64,000 nucleotides of DNA from Gliomastix tumulicola (taxonomy: Eukaryota; Ascomycota; Sordariomycetes; Hypocreales; Bionectriaceae), in assembly GCA_001599755.1 (NCBI GenBank), contig BCHX01000001.1, positions 2,046,001-2,110,000 of the forward strand. The letters are read 5' to 3'. The notes under the pieces were generated by a model. It did no database searches. It worked only from the letters and a program-made list of their open reading frames with translations, and had not been told where the DNA came from. The position numbers were made by a program, and so were the translations under genes. Every line of letters begins with the position of its first letter. Positions within the stretch are counted from its first letter, which is position 1. Shown here piece by piece: positions 22,284 to 32,949 of the stretch.

Positions 22284-25200
22284 ATGCAACAAGTGCCTAC
22301 CGAGAGTTCAAAGCAGGCCCAACAGTCAACCCCTTCTCTTGTCCCTACCACCTCTACCCAAGATGGCTCCCATCAACATGATCCGAGCGGCCTCTCCCAA
22401 GCCCGCGCCGAGCGTTCGCGAAGCCAGTCTCCGCGATCCGTCTCTGGCCTCGGCTACGGTCCTGAGTCGCCCATTGAACTCGGCCCTGGCCAGCTTGAGG
22501 AGAGGCTTTATCGCCTAAGTCTTGGGTCTCGCACCGGAGATCACCATACAACACCTGGCCAACGCGTTTCCGACTATGAAAATGCTCTCACGCCCCCCAC
22601 GATCAAGCAAGCCATGGGGTTCAAAGTGATCAAACGCCAAGGACCTCGACTTGATGGCACGCAGCTTGAGGACTTCCCTAACGGTAAGAGGCAATATGGG
22701 GGCCTGGTGTTACCTAATGCGATCTGTGGTCTAACTTGTGTGTCTTTTACAGAGGTTCTCACCCATGTCTTGTCGCACCTCCATCCCGACTCCCACGCAG
22801 CCGTAGCTTTGGTCTCGAAACGTTTCTACGCGCTTGTTACCACGCCCCATGCCTGGCGCATTGCCTTTCTGCGATTCTTCCCTGGGCATACCAGCCTACG
22901 GTCCAAGTCTTCAAAGACGAACGACGATTTGTGGAATCAATCTGCCTCCGATACGTTCCGCTCCGAAACGCGATACTTCTCACGTCTGACGGCTTTGGCA
23001 ACATGGAGGAGCGAGTATCTCTTCAGAACTCGCCTGCTTCGAAGTTTGGAGCGTGGAAAGCCAGGCACCAAGTCGGGTCACATCGGATCCCCTATGAGGA
23101 GCAGTCAGTCAGGCAAGAAGCTCAGTGCTGTCCTGACGTACAATTCGAAGCTGCCCTGGGTCGTGACCGACGTCCATGCTGTGTTCAATAACGGCAAGAA
23201 GCCACCTCGAGCTGTTCACGGGGCATCAGATCTTGGAGCGTGCACTCTGAGCGACCCGACTACTGGCAAAATTGAGAAATGGGGGTTCGATGATGATGAG
23301 ACTTTTGCTCAGTTGGAGGAGGTTTTCCCGAATCTCGTTCCATATGGGCTCGGGGAAGGCCCGGCTTCGTGCCCCAACGTGATGGATGTCAGCCAGCCCT
23401 ATGGATTCATCGCCGGGGAGGGCTTTCCCGGTGGACGAGCCTTCTTTCGGTCAGCAAATGAGATGCGCGGCCGATACCTAAACACTGATGCAGGCGTGGC
23501 GGACACGTATCCCGATATTCCCAAGATCCCCGAAATGTCTGAAGGGATTTCGAGCGTCTGGATGGCAAAGTCATCCGCTGTACCTACTACGACTCAAGCA
23601 GTCATCGGTATGCTCACTGGCTCTACTCTTGGAGTTGTCACCGCGTTTGCTCTCGGCTGGGACCTCAGCGGTCATCGGTACTCCAATGGGGACATCACAG
23701 CTCGTTGGGTTCTCAGCCCCGGCGTTCCCATCATTTCTCTGAAAGTGGACGAAAACTATGGAGTCAAGCGCAAGTCGACAGAGAGAGTCTGGGCTGTGGC
23801 TTTGAACGCTCTGGGTGAGGTGTTCTACCTGACGGCTGTGCCTCACAGCACGCATGACCGCACCAAGAGTGACGATGCCGTTAGACAGGCCTGGTTGACA
23901 GGCCGGTCAGTGTACTGGCATCTCATTGAGGGAACACGCCGGACTGCCCGACCGGACGAGCTTGATAGAAACAGTATCCGTGGAGCGTACACGCCACGAT
24001 CACCCTCTGACTCGATGAAGTTGACTAATGATCAGATGGCCGCAGAGGCAAGGGAAATCGAAAAGTTCCTTTTCTACAAGCCTTCTCACTTCCGGAAGGC
24101 CTGCGAGGGATGGGATATGTGTCGCAGACTTGAGGTTGACTTTGCGAGTGACAATGGCAAGGGCATTGGCGAGGGTATCTTCGTCATTGACTGTGGGCTT
24201 GCTGAATGCCGGCCATCCTCCGTGCGTCGATTTACAAGGACGAAAGTCACTGCTTCTGGTACCGTCACGGGAACCTCTAGTGGGGAGACTACACCGCTGC
24301 CCTCGATCTTCGGATCTGTCTCTCAAGGCGAACTGCTCGTGACGCCGTCTGTTGAGTCGCAGTCACCACTTTCGCCCCCTTCTACGCCCATGCCTGATCC
24401 TCTGGCTCCCGTGGCGCTTCAGCATGATTGGCATGAACAGCGACTTCACTTCAAGGGCCACGGGGCTGCTATCATTTCTGCGAGCGCCCTCGACAACTCC
24501 TCTCAGGCTGTCACGACCTTGTCTGAGGATGCACTCCATGTTGCGGGAGAGGTCGTTGACCAGACAGCATCCCAAGGCAAAGCACAGGGGACTGAAATCC
24601 CTGGACGACGCGCTCGGTTTTTCGCCATTGGGACTAAAGGTGGTGCGGTCTTCGTGTGGAACGCGCGCGATGCTGTTAAGGCAGCCGATATCCATCCAGT
24701 CCGGGTTATCCAGACTGAGTCACCCGAGATTTCCTGCCTTGGTGTCACCTCCCTCTATCTTGTGCACGGTGGAAGTGATGGTCTTGTGCAAGCTTGGGAT
24801 CCCCTGGGTTCCACGTTAGATCCCATCAGGACACTGAATGCCCGCTCGAACGGCCGAGTTCCCCGTCACATGGTTACCATGAACCCTGCCCTTGCGCATG
24901 GCAACTATTCCGCTGCGGGTGCCATCTACTTGGACCCTGACCCTACCGTTCTCCGAGGCGTTGTGTCCTTTGGGGCGTTCTTGCGCTACTGGACGTACAG
25001 CTCGGCTGGGCACCCAACTGGCCGTAAGCGGCGTGTGCGACATTCCGACATCCACGGTCGCATCGCCAGTCGTCGCCAGGGTGACACTAGTTCCAGGTAC
25101 ATCGCAGCCGAGGAAGCCGAGCTGCGCCGGGAAAATGAGCAAAAAGCTCGCGAGCAGGAAAGACTGCGAAACCGATTTGGAGTCGGCGCCCTTGGAGATT

Positions 25201-25829
25201 TGACCGAAGAAGAGGCTATTCGCTATGCCCAGATGGTTTCAGAAGAAGCCTTCCTTGTGGAAGAGCAGCGCCGAGCCAGTGACTCTGCGGCCGATGCTAG
25301 CTTGGACACGGCCTCTTCATGGAGCGAGGCAACTACAGATACTGTGACGCCGGAACCTAGCGTTGTCGATTCTGCCCAATCGGTCGCTGGAGCGAACGAA
25401 GAGGAAGATGAATACGAGCAGCAAATCCAGCAGGCCATACGTCTGTCGCTGATGGAGGGGGTCAATGACATGGGCCAGTCCCCGCGAGGGAACAGCTCTG
25501 GAGAATTTGAGTTCTCCGTCAAGTTCAAGTCGAAGGGAGGAAAGAAGGGTTCTAAGGGTTCCCGCTCCAGCCGTACTTCAGGTTCGCCGTCCGCAGCACA
25601 CACGCCGGTGCTGATGGCTCAGGCAGGGCCGTCGACTCAAACTCCGTCGACTCAAACTCCATCGCAGGATGAGGACCTCGCCTTGGCGCTCAGTCTTAGT
25701 CTCCAGGATCAGGAACGGGCTGCCCCCCGCCGCAGCAGCCAGGCTGCCGATATGCAGGCGGCGGACTTCCCTCCCCTGAAGACTGATGGGAGGAGCCAGG
25801 CAAAGGGCAAGGGAGTCACCCGGTGGTGA
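22284..25829 (+). CDS. F-box / WD40 / UIM protein, Ufo1-like
   Basis: Probable substrate receptor of an SCF ubiquitin ligase. Exons 22284-22683 and 22753-25829 give 1158 aa. The F-box is at about 128-175 (LEDFPNEVLTHVLSHLHPDSHAAVALVSKRFYALV, interrupted here by the intron after FPN). A degenerate WD40 propeller spans roughly 190-860, with readable blades at AIGTKGGAVFVWNARD and LVHGGSDGLVQAWDP. A charged helix rich in Glu and Arg follows. Two ubiquitin-interacting motifs are visible: EYEQQIQQAIRLSLME (about 1020-1036) and DEDLALALSLSLQDQE (about 1105-1120). F-box plus WD40 plus UIMs is the architecture of yeast Ufo1, which acts in turnover of targets after DNA damage; orthology is inferred from architecture. 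The 69-nt intron contains no stop in frame, so unspliced transcripts would remain translatable. Confidence 0.85.
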   Translation: MQQVPTESSKQAQQSTPSLVPTTSTQDGSHQHDPSGLSQARAERSRSQSPRSVSGLGYGPESPIELGPGQLEERLYRLSLGSRTGDHHTTPGQRVSDYENALTPPTIKQAMGFKVIKRQGPRLDGTQLEDFPNGKRQYGGLVLPNAICGLTCVSFTEVLTHVLSHLHPDSHAAVALVSKRFYALVTTPHAWRIAFLRFFPGHTSLRSKSSKTNDDLWNQSASDTFRSETRYFSRLTALATWRSEYLFRTRLLRSLERGKPGTKSGHIGSPMRSSQSGKKLSAVLTYNSKLPWVVTDVHAVFNNGKKPPRAVHGASDLGACTLSDPTTGKIEKWGFDDDETFAQLEEVFPNLVPYGLGEGPASCPNVMDVSQPYGFIAGEGFPGGRAFFRSANEMRGRYLNTDAGVADTYPDIPKIPEMSEGISSVWMAKSSAVPTTTQAVIGMLTGSTLGVVTAFALGWDLSGHRYSNGDITARWVLSPGVPIISLKVDENYGVKRKSTERVWAVALNALGEVFYLTAVPHSTHDRTKSDDAVRQAWLTGRSVYWHLIEGTRRTARPDELDRNSIRGAYTPRSPSDSMKLTNDQMAAEAREIEKFLFYKPSHFRKACEGWDMCRRLEVDFASDNGKGIGEGIFVIDCGLAECRPSSVRRFTRTKVTASGTVTGTSSGETTPLPSIFGSVSQGELLVTPSVESQSPLSPPSTPMPDPLAPVALQHDWHEQRLHFKGHGAAIISASALDNSSQAVTTLSEDALHVAGEVVDQTASQGKAQGTEIPGRRARFFAIGTKGGAVFVWNARDAVKAADIHPVRVIQTESPEISCLGVTSLYLVHGGSDGLVQAWDPLGSTLDPIRTLNARSNGRVPRHMVTMNPALAHGNYSAAGAIYLDPDPTVLRGVVSFGAFLRYWTYSSAGHPTGRKRRVRHSDIHGRIASRRQGDTSSRYIAAEEAELRRENEQKAREQERLRNRFGVGALGDLTEEEAIRYAQMVSEEAFLVEEQRRASDSAADASLDTASSWSEATTDTVTPEPSVVDSAQSVAGANEEEDEYEQQIQQAIRLSLMEGVNDMGQSPRGNSSGEFEFSVKFKSKGGKKGSKGSRSSRTSGSPSAAHTPVLMAQAGPSTQTPSTQTPSQDEDLALALSLSLQDQERAAPRRSSQAADMQAADFPPLKTDGRSQAKGKGVTRW

Positions 25830-26228
25830 AGACGTGGGAGACGGCGTCGGATTCTCGGCGAGCTCCAAGTATCGCCCTCCTTGTTGCCTGATCAGCATGG
25901 CTGAACCTGTTTGACTTTTTGACTTCTCTTCTCTTCGGGCACACCACATAGTCCTCCTCTTCAACGCGTTCAGACCGCGCTCTGGCTTTGCTCCTATTCA
26001 ACATCGACGGCAGGCTATCTTTTTCCGATTCTAGCTGGTCTTTTGAAGACTTGGCACATAATACATTACTACTTAGCTTCTTTGACAACATGCGTCGTCC
26101 AAAGCCTCGCCTCGTTTCTGTTTCACATAGACGATTGCGTTGTACTTCAATGCATAGTAGTTAGTTACTCAAATACATTACCACTTCATCATACGCCGAG
26201 CATTCCTTCCAGGTGCCTGCCTATATAT
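25830..26228. other. Convergent 3' flanks (F-box gene and wall protein gene)
   Basis: About 400 bp between stop codons on opposite strands. Nothing else is seen. Confidence 0.5.
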
Positions 26229-28157
26229 TTATACATATCCTCCCGTTAGAACATAAACGCCAAACGCTGTAAACAAGACCGTGAAAAATCCGGGTATCAA
26301 GATGGACGCTCGGTCCTCATCATCGTCGTCGCCGCTCCCATTGCCACTGCCGTCACCGCCCCCGCTCGTGTTCCCGTTGCCGCTGCCGTCGCGGTTGGAC
26401 GTCGACGTCTGGCTGGGCATGTCGTCGAGCCATGTGCCTGACGGCGCGATGGTCGTCACGACCGTCGAGTCGCCCGCGCCCGTGAACGTCATGCCGCCGC
26501 CGCCGCCGCCGCCGACGGTGACGCCGCCTGGCCCGATGGTGAGCGTCTCGCCTGCGATGACGGTCGTGATGGTGCTCGCGTCGGGGCCGATGGTGTACGT
26601 GTTCCCGCGGATGACGAGGGCCGTGGTCCCGATCTCGGTGATGGTCACGCCGCCGACGACCTGGAAGGTGGTGTCGGTGTTCCCGTCTGGCCCGCCGAGC
26701 GTCGACCCGTGGATATGGATGCCGGACTCGTTGACGGTGATGGTGTCGTCGTCAGCGACGAGGGTCGTCTCGTCGATGCCCGGCCCGTAGGTGATGGTCG
26801 TGGAGTGCAGGATGACGACGGTCGAGTCGCGGGCCGTGAGCATGTCGCCTCCGATGACGACCAGGTCCGTCTTGGCCGCGGGGTCGGTCGGCACGGTGAG
26901 GGTCTCGTCGCCGACGATGATGCGTCCCGGGCCGGCGGAGACGGGTTTCTCGTTGATGTTGGTGGTGAGGCCGCCGGGGGGCACGGTGAGCGTGGTGCCG
27001 TCTGCCACGATGTGCGATCCTGTGACGACGACTTCTACGCCTCCGATGTTGGTGGAGGTCGGCTGGGGGAAGATGGCCGACGGCGGCGGCGGGACGGGCG
27101 GTGGCTTCGTGATCGTGGCGCCCTCGCCAATGATTGCTGTAGGACCGATGGTGAAGGTGCCCGGCCCGACGGTGACGGTGGTGGTCTTATCCGGCAGCAG
27201 ACCGGTGATGGTAGAGGTCCCGATGATAACCTGTCCCGGGCCGGCCGTGACAGTGAAGACCGGCGGCGGGGGCCTGTTCGTCGTCCTCGTGCGCTGCTCC
27301 GTCTCGGACGGCTTCTCCTTGGTGTTCCCCTCCGGTCCAGGCTTCCCGCCGCCGCCGGGTCGAGTGCGGGTGAAGGTGTAGCCCGGCGCGGACCCGGGCT
27401 CGAAGATGACGGAGGGGTTCTTGTCGGTGGTGACGAAGGAGAAGGTCGGCCGCGGATTCTCAGGGTCCACCATGGTCGCAGAGGAGGCGGCTGTCGTGGG
27501 CAACGGATTCGCGGGCTCCTCGGTCCTGCTGGGCGGCTGCTCGTAGCCCTCGCAGTAGCTCGGGAGGGAGATGGGCTCATGGGGAGGGGTGTAGTCGGCG
27601 GGGTCGCCGGTGAAGGTGATGGTGGAGGTGTAGGAGATGATGATGGAGGTGAAGGTGCCGCTCGGGTCCCAGGGGATGCAATCTGGCGAGGAGGGAGTCG
27701 GGACGTCCTCGGGGGGAGTGAGGGTCCTGGTGATGGGACTGCCAGTGGTTGATGTAGTGGTCCTGGTGATGGGACTGCCAGTGGTTGATGTAGTGGTCCT
27801 GGTGGTTGTTGATGTGGTCCAGGTAGAGGTAGAGGTGATAGAGGAGGTCGTTGATATCGTTGAGTTGCTGTGGAACTCGGTCGACGTCGTCAAGTCGAGA
27901 GTAGTCGTCGTCGTCGTCGTGCTGTGATCCGACGTTGTGTCTTCGACTGAGAGAGTGCTCTGGGTCACGCCGGGGAAGCCAGGTTCATTAACAGGCCCAT
28001 CGCCCGAACTGTCTGCTGAGCTGGTGACAGCATTCTGTAATAATGATGGCTCGGAGAGCGGTACAGTCCCATTCCCTGGCGACGATCCATGGTCGCTAGC
28101 CAAAGCAGAGCGAGCAAAGGCCCACGCGACGAGCAGACGAGAGCCCCTTGGCCTCAT
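26229..28157 (-). CDS. Secreted, GPI-anchored Thr/Ser-rich wall protein with repeats
   Basis: Single exon, 642 aa from ATG 28157 (the frame is open two codons further, without an ATG). An N-terminal signal peptide (MRPRGSRLLVAWAFARSALAS) precedes a Ser/Thr-rich stalk of about 100 residues. The stalk has runs of Thr and a tandem 12-residue repeat GSPITRTTTSTT. Four cysteines lie between about 160 and 210. Residues about 300-560 are a series of imperfect repeats built around TITVGPG-, TTLTVPPGG- and NTYTIGPD-like strands, suggesting a stacked beta structure. A Gly/Ser/Asn-rich and Asp-rich linker leads to a C-terminal hydrophobic tail (ILIPGFFTVLFTAFGVYVL), as expected for a GPI-attachment signal. 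Likely heavily O-glycosylated and located at the plasma membrane or wall. No enzymatic domain is visible. Confidence 0.8.
   Translation of the reverse strand: MRPRGSRLLVAWAFARSALASDHGSSPGNGTVPLSEPSLLQNAVTSSADSSGDGPVNEPGFPGVTQSTLSVEDTTSDHSTTTTTTTLDLTTSTEFHSNSTISTTSSITSTSTWTTSTTTRTTTSTTGSPITRTTTSTTGSPITRTLTPPEDVPTPSSPDCIPWDPSGTFTSIIISYTSTITFTGDPADYTPPHEPISLPSYCEGYEQPPSRTEEPANPLPTTAASSATMVDPENPRPTFSFVTTDKNPSVIFEPGSAPGYTFTRTRPGGGGKPGPEGNTKEKPSETEQRTRTTNRPPPPVFTVTAGPGQVIIGTSTITGLLPDKTTTVTVGPGTFTIGPTAIIGEGATITKPPPVPPPPSAIFPQPTSTNIGGVEVVVTGSHIVADGTTLTVPPGGLTTNINEKPVSAGPGRIIVGDETLTVPTDPAAKTDLVVIGGDMLTARDSTVVILHSTTITYGPGIDETTLVADDDTITVNESGIHIHGSTLGGPDGNTDTTFQVVGGVTITEIGTTALVIRGNTYTIGPDASTITTVIAGETLTIGPGGVTVGGGGGGGMTFTGAGDSTVVTTIAPSGTWLDDMPSQTSTSNRDGSGNGNTSGGGDGSGNGSGDDDDEDRASILIPGFFTVLFTAFGVYVLTGGYV
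27733..27804 (-). repeat. 36-bp tandem repeat in the wall protein
   Basis: Two adjacent, nearly identical copies encode GSPITRTTTSTT in the Thr-rich stalk. Such repeats commonly vary in number between strains in fungal surface proteins. Confidence 0.75.
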
Positions 28158-29211
28158 CGTCACGACATGCAGCAGCGGCGATAGACAGCGTGCGATATTG
28201 GAGGCAATAGGTCTGGTCTAGGTAATTGCAGGCGAAACTCGACTTCCTGGCTGCGATGAAGGAAGTCGAGATAATAGGCAGAGAAAACAAGTAACGACTG
28301 GACGGCTGGCTCACAGCCCGGACACGCAGCTGAAAAAGACAGACCAGATCTCAGAGCGGCGGATCCGAACGGCGCATGACTGTGTGCATGGAGCGAGCTG
28401 AATACGAGGGCTGGCGGCGTGAGACTGAGACTGTGTGTGGCCGGACGGTATGAGGTCGAAAACTTCTCAGTCACGGGTGAGTGAGTCTGGGTCTTGGTTC
28501 ACAGAGACGGAGCAAATCGTGGTGTCTGCCGGGTGGAGCAGGGGGCCCTCAGATTCAACCCATCAACCAAGGTCGAGATTGAGATTGGAAGAGAGATTGA
28601 GTGAGAGCCTGGGAGGGCCGAGTCTCGGCTGTTGAGAGACGCCACGCCCAGTTCATGGCTCTTGACCCATGCCACGATGGGGGAAACAAGCGCGGCACAG
28701 GCACGGGCTAGCAGGCCAGGCAAGGCACAGACGGGCCAAGTTCTGCACATGAACTAGCCTCGAGGTAAGACCTAAGGCTAGCGGCCTGTAAGACATGGGC
28801 TCCGTGGGATGGGCCACTGGCGAGGTGATTGGCCTGGAGGCCCCTGTCCGTGTCATGCCACATCATGACCGGCTTCAGGGGGTAAGTTGTCTCTGGAGCT
28901 CTCTGGCCCGAGTCCGTCAATCCGTGTTGGGGGAGGAGAGACAAGCGGGCACTGCCAGCGACGATAACTTAGTAGTGTCTGGAACCTTTGTCAGGCTTGG
29001 TTCTTGGTGGTGAGCTGGAAATTGATTGATTGATTGAGCGATAGCCAGGGGAGCGAGATGCTGGCAATTTGGCGCCGCCTGTTTCTGGAGATGAAAATGG
29101 CGATCGCGTTATTACGGTTGATGCGTCGTCCCACAACTCCCAAAGGGGCCCGGAATTTGTTATCGTGGCACGTGCCCGCTGTCCATCCCGCTGAAAAGCC
29201 CGCTGCAAAGT

Positions 29212-29250
29212 CCACTGGAACCCACTGGAGCCCACTGGAGCCCGCTGGAG
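29212..29250. repeat. 10-bp tandem array (CCCACTGGAG)
   Basis: Four near-perfect copies of a 10-bp unit; the first and last are each altered at one or two bases. Located about 600 bp upstream of the aspartic-protease-like gene. Confidence 0.85.
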
Positions 29251-29684
29251 CGGCGCTGTCAGGGCATTATTGGGGCGTTATCAGGGTCCCTGCAGGGCCA
29301 GGCACAGGTGCAGATACCGTAAAAATTGCCATAAACAACGCCAATGCACCGCTAGAGAAAACCACACACACTGAGGCCCTGGCCCAGCGCCCTGGATGCG
29401 ACAATCCCTGCAGCTCGCCCTGCAGCCAGTGTGACACTCCAACTCTCCAACACGACGAAGAGGGTGTCGTCGAATTCATGGGTACCTGCTGTACCCCTGC
29501 AGGGTACTTGCAGCCCGCCCTCGGCCTCCGCGGGATCGCGTGAGGGAGATGCCGATGCTCGAGTACCGCGAAGCCATCCCCAACGTACCCCCGGGGGCCA
29601 AGACCAAAACAGCCCTACGGGTTGTCGACTCGAGGAAGCACAGGCCTCGAACCTGTCGGACGCCCCGCCGGGATCCAATTGACG

Positions 29685-29720
29685 GATTCTTGATTCTTGA
29701 TTCTTGATTCTGATTTCTGA
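29685..29720. repeat. 7-bp tandem array (GATTCTT)
   Basis: Three perfect copies and one or two decayed copies of GATTCTT about 140-175 bp before the aspartic-protease-like start codon, probably in the promoter or leader. Confidence 0.85.
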
Positions 29721-29858
29721 TCACTCCTCCATCTCCGTTCTCCATCCTCGTCCAGATCAGATCAGACCACCGGGCATCGTCCAGCCGTCCTTCCCCCCCT
29801 CAAGGCCTGGTCTGATGCAGAAGCCCTCGAGGCTGGCTTGGACTCGCTTGCCGTTGAG

Positions 29859-32468
29859 ATGGAATTGTTCCCCCTCAGCGGCGCTTTCCTTGCCTTGGTC
29901 GCTTTCACCGCTCTCGCGGGTGCCGCACCCGATTCCTTTGCCGTCCCGACCGGCTCATGGTAACACCAACCCGTCCCAGGACCTGTCAATCGCCCCAATG
30001 CTAAATCAGCGTCTGCTTCTAGGGCCGGTATAGATGGAAACTGGTCAACCTTCCAGGTGTCCCTGGGCAACCCCCTCCAGCCTGTCGAGGTCCTCGCCAG
30101 CACTGCCCTGAGCGAGTTCTGGACCGTCGGTGAGGGAGGATGTCGTCCGAGGGAACCCCATTGCTCCAGCGCCCGTGGTGGCATCTTCCGCCCTGACCAT
30201 TCTCCTGCCTGGTCGGACATGGGAATCTGGTCGCTGGGGCTTGATTATCTCGGCCTCGGCGGCAATGGTCACTATGGGCTGGATGTCCTCGACTTTCAGG
30301 GGGCCGATGGGGGCGGCGAGTTTGCTATGGACTCTACGCTCATAGCTACTCTGAACACGACCAACTACTTCCTCGGCTACTTTGGTCTCGGCATCACACA
30401 GGCCAATTTTGACGGCGTCGTCGCCAAGTCGCCCCTGACCGACGCCGTCGAGACGTACGGCTTGATACCTAGCTACACTTATGGCTACACCGCTGGAGCT
30501 CACTATCGAAACTCACCAGCATCGTTGGTCTTGGGCGGATACGACTCGGCTCGCTTCGTCAACGACCACGACAACCACTTCACCCTTGGGAGCGACGACA
30601 ACTTTCCCTGGACACTGGTCCGGGGCATCCAGGCCAAGACCCAGGGCAAGCCTGAGATCAGCGCTGATTGGGCCTCGAATCCGCTCTCGCTCATGAACTA
30701 TAGCAACTCCTTCACGGCGCAGATCGACAGTACCACGCCTTTCCTCTGGCTCCCGGATGGCGTGTGCGATGCGTTCGCCTCCGCCCTGAATCTGACGTAC
30801 AACAGCACATTCGACTTGTATCTACTCACGGATGGACAGTACGAGAGCTTCGGGGCTGCGGATGCATATGAATTTGTGTTCAGCCTCTCCAGCTTCGACA
30901 ACACGGACAATTTTGGAGAGCCTCTGAACGTGCCGGGGGTCGTGAATATTACGATCCCATCCAGGGCCCTTGTCGGCACGCTCAAGTATCCCTACATGGA
31001 GGAAGCGATCGGATATGGCGACCCGGCGGTGCCGTACTTCGCCCTTCGAAAGTCGAGCGAGAACCTCATCATCGGCCGGTCATTCCTCCAGGAGACCTAT
31101 CTCCTTACGCAGTACGATAAGCGCACATATTCGATCCACCAAGCTCAGTTCCCAGACGGCGGCGCGTCAAGCACGGATATCACTACCGTCGAACAGCCGT
31201 ACGGCAGTCCTTACCCGCCCCCGAAACAGACGTCAAGGAGAAACTCGCTGTCGTCGGGTGTGATTGGAGGTGTCGTTGCCGGCTCTGTTATAGGTGCCAT
31301 TCTCGCTGTCGTGGCATTCTGGATGTGCCGGAGAAAGCGGAAGGCAAAGCAGAGCCAGGCTTCCGCATCAGACAGCGATTTGGAGAAGCGCAACTCGTGC
31401 TCGTCCAAGCTGGAGACGCAGGCCAAGGGCTCGACGATGACCCGCTTCGTCAACCGCATCTTTGACAGGAAGAAGGGAGCTGACAGCAAGAAAGGTGGTC
31501 CGTCTGAAGTTCCGAACCACGAGATTTTCGAGCTGCCTTGCCCGGAACACCCCGTTGAGCTCAATGGGGACGGCCATGACGCCGATAACGAGGGTGAATA
31601 TGGCTATGATACTCGGAACTTGAGTGCCTACGAGCAGGCACGGCTGAAGATTGACAGACAGCTCGCCGGGCCGGTCCCGGAGTACTCACCGCCAGCGTCA
31701 GGACAGATGCCCGCGCTTGAGAAAGAGCAGTCAAACAACCAACGGCCAGCTGCTACGAACAGTCCGCAATATGCGCCCGTCTCCCCTCCGGCACCCGACT
31801 CGAACTACTCGAATTCTCTGAACGGCTCGGCGCTCTCCCCCATCTCACCACAGTCCGCGACGTACCCCTTTACTCGTGCCGCGACTGTCGGACCACAGTC
31901 TACGAGGTCGACAACATGGGGCAGGTCTACCGGGTCGAACCAGACGAATTCCAACTCTGCGACATCTCCCGTCACCCCGTCCCGGATTGCGCTCCCGCCC
32001 TCGCCGCGCTTCCAGCGGACGCCGATCGACCCATCCAATGTTGTGTACCTGGGCCTCCTACCAGACCAGGAACACCAGACGAGTCGACCTCCGACGCCTG
32101 AAATCCTGCATCCCGACGGCCGGCCGGTTCATACCTTGGGCTCCCTAGACACCGACGGCGCATCTTTCAACAGCAGCATTGCCGGGGAGGATGAGATCCG
32201 GTGGCACATGCATCTACTAGAGGAGGCCCGACTCGCTGCCCTGCGAGATGCCCAAGGTGACGCCGACGTGGCCGGTTCGACCATGAACTCTCATCGACGG
32301 TGGTCCCTGCAGACGGAGCACTTCGAGAGAAGCCACGATTCGCCCGCGGGGACGGCGAACCCAGGGACTCACTCTGGCAGAGAGTACCTGGACTTGGCGG
32401 CAGGCATGGAGTTCGTGCACGTCCCGCAGCTGGCACACAGGAGATACAGCTGGGAGGAGGAGGAATAG
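29859..32468 (+). CDS. Membrane-anchored aspartic-protease-like protein (probably non-canonical)
   Basis: Exons 29859-29959 and 30023-32468 give 848 aa. A signal peptide (LSGAFLALVAFTALAGAA) is encoded by exon 1. Residues about 35-410 form a pepsin-like (A1) fold: WAGIDGNWSTFQVSLGNPLQPVEV is the usual start, and the second active-site region reads AQIDSTTPFLWLP (Asp near 268). The first active site, expected as D-T-G, reads A-S-T-A, so one catalytic Asp is missing. LIIGRSFLQETYLLTQYD is the conserved end of the fold. A transmembrane helix follows (about 447-469, GVIGGVVAGSVIGAILAVVAFWMC) and a basic stop-transfer (RRKRKAK). The 375-residue cytoplasmic tail is Ser/Pro-rich. Topology is type I. 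This resembles a family of fungal A1-like proteins with degenerate first site; it may bind rather than cut. Confidence 0.85.
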
Positions 32469-32949
32469 ACGCACAATATTGTACACCGACACAGTCCTTA
32501 GGCCGACTAGCCACTTTTTTTCTTTCTCTTTTCTTGGATATTTTACATGGGATCGGCGGAGTTCCTAGGATGGAATCTTCCTGGGTGGGATATAATGACG
32601 AGCTAGGTATACGCCGGAGTTTTGGTTTAGCAAAAGGGAAAGCTATACAGCTCAGGAACAGGCTTTGGGACAGCAATGGGTAAATAATTTGATTTGATTT
32701 GATTTTTTGGTTTTATTTGTCTAGTCGACGCGCGTATCCAAATGGCGATATTATCTATGAGTAGGACGAGATAGGGAAACACTCTATATACCACCGGGCC
32801 ATCAGGGTAGACCGATGCTTCACCTTAGGTGGTGTCTCTTTGCATCGATCTTTATAGATCTCGTTAGTATATACAGGACCGCATAAGTTCCATATCGCCA
32901 TGAGGATCGCCATCTCCTTCGGTTTTCTCGCCCTCCAGATATCCCAAGG
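32469..32949. other. Convergent 3' flanks (aspartic-protease-like gene and tah18)
   Basis: About 480 bp, A+T-rich, with a TTGAT run near 32690-32710. No gene seen. Confidence 0.5.

Larger units (their letters stand above)
28158..29858. other. Divergent region between two surface-protein genes
   Basis: About 1.7 kb without a supported gene. It holds promoters for the wall protein (leftwards) and the aspartic-protease-like gene (rightwards). Two short tandem arrays are listed separately (29212-29250 and 29685-29720). Confidence 0.5.

Noticed and set aside
26709..27752. 347-codon open frame on the plus strand
   Set aside because: Antisense to the wall-protein repeats; G/D/V/R-rich composition follows from the Thr/Pro/Gly repeats opposite.
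29636..29662. T-arm-like hairpin (minus strand ACAGG, loop TTCGAGG, CCTGT), suggesting a tRNA
   Set aside because: The bases after the arm would need a matching 5' acceptor strand 60-80 nt upstream, and none is present; no anticodon arm could be found.
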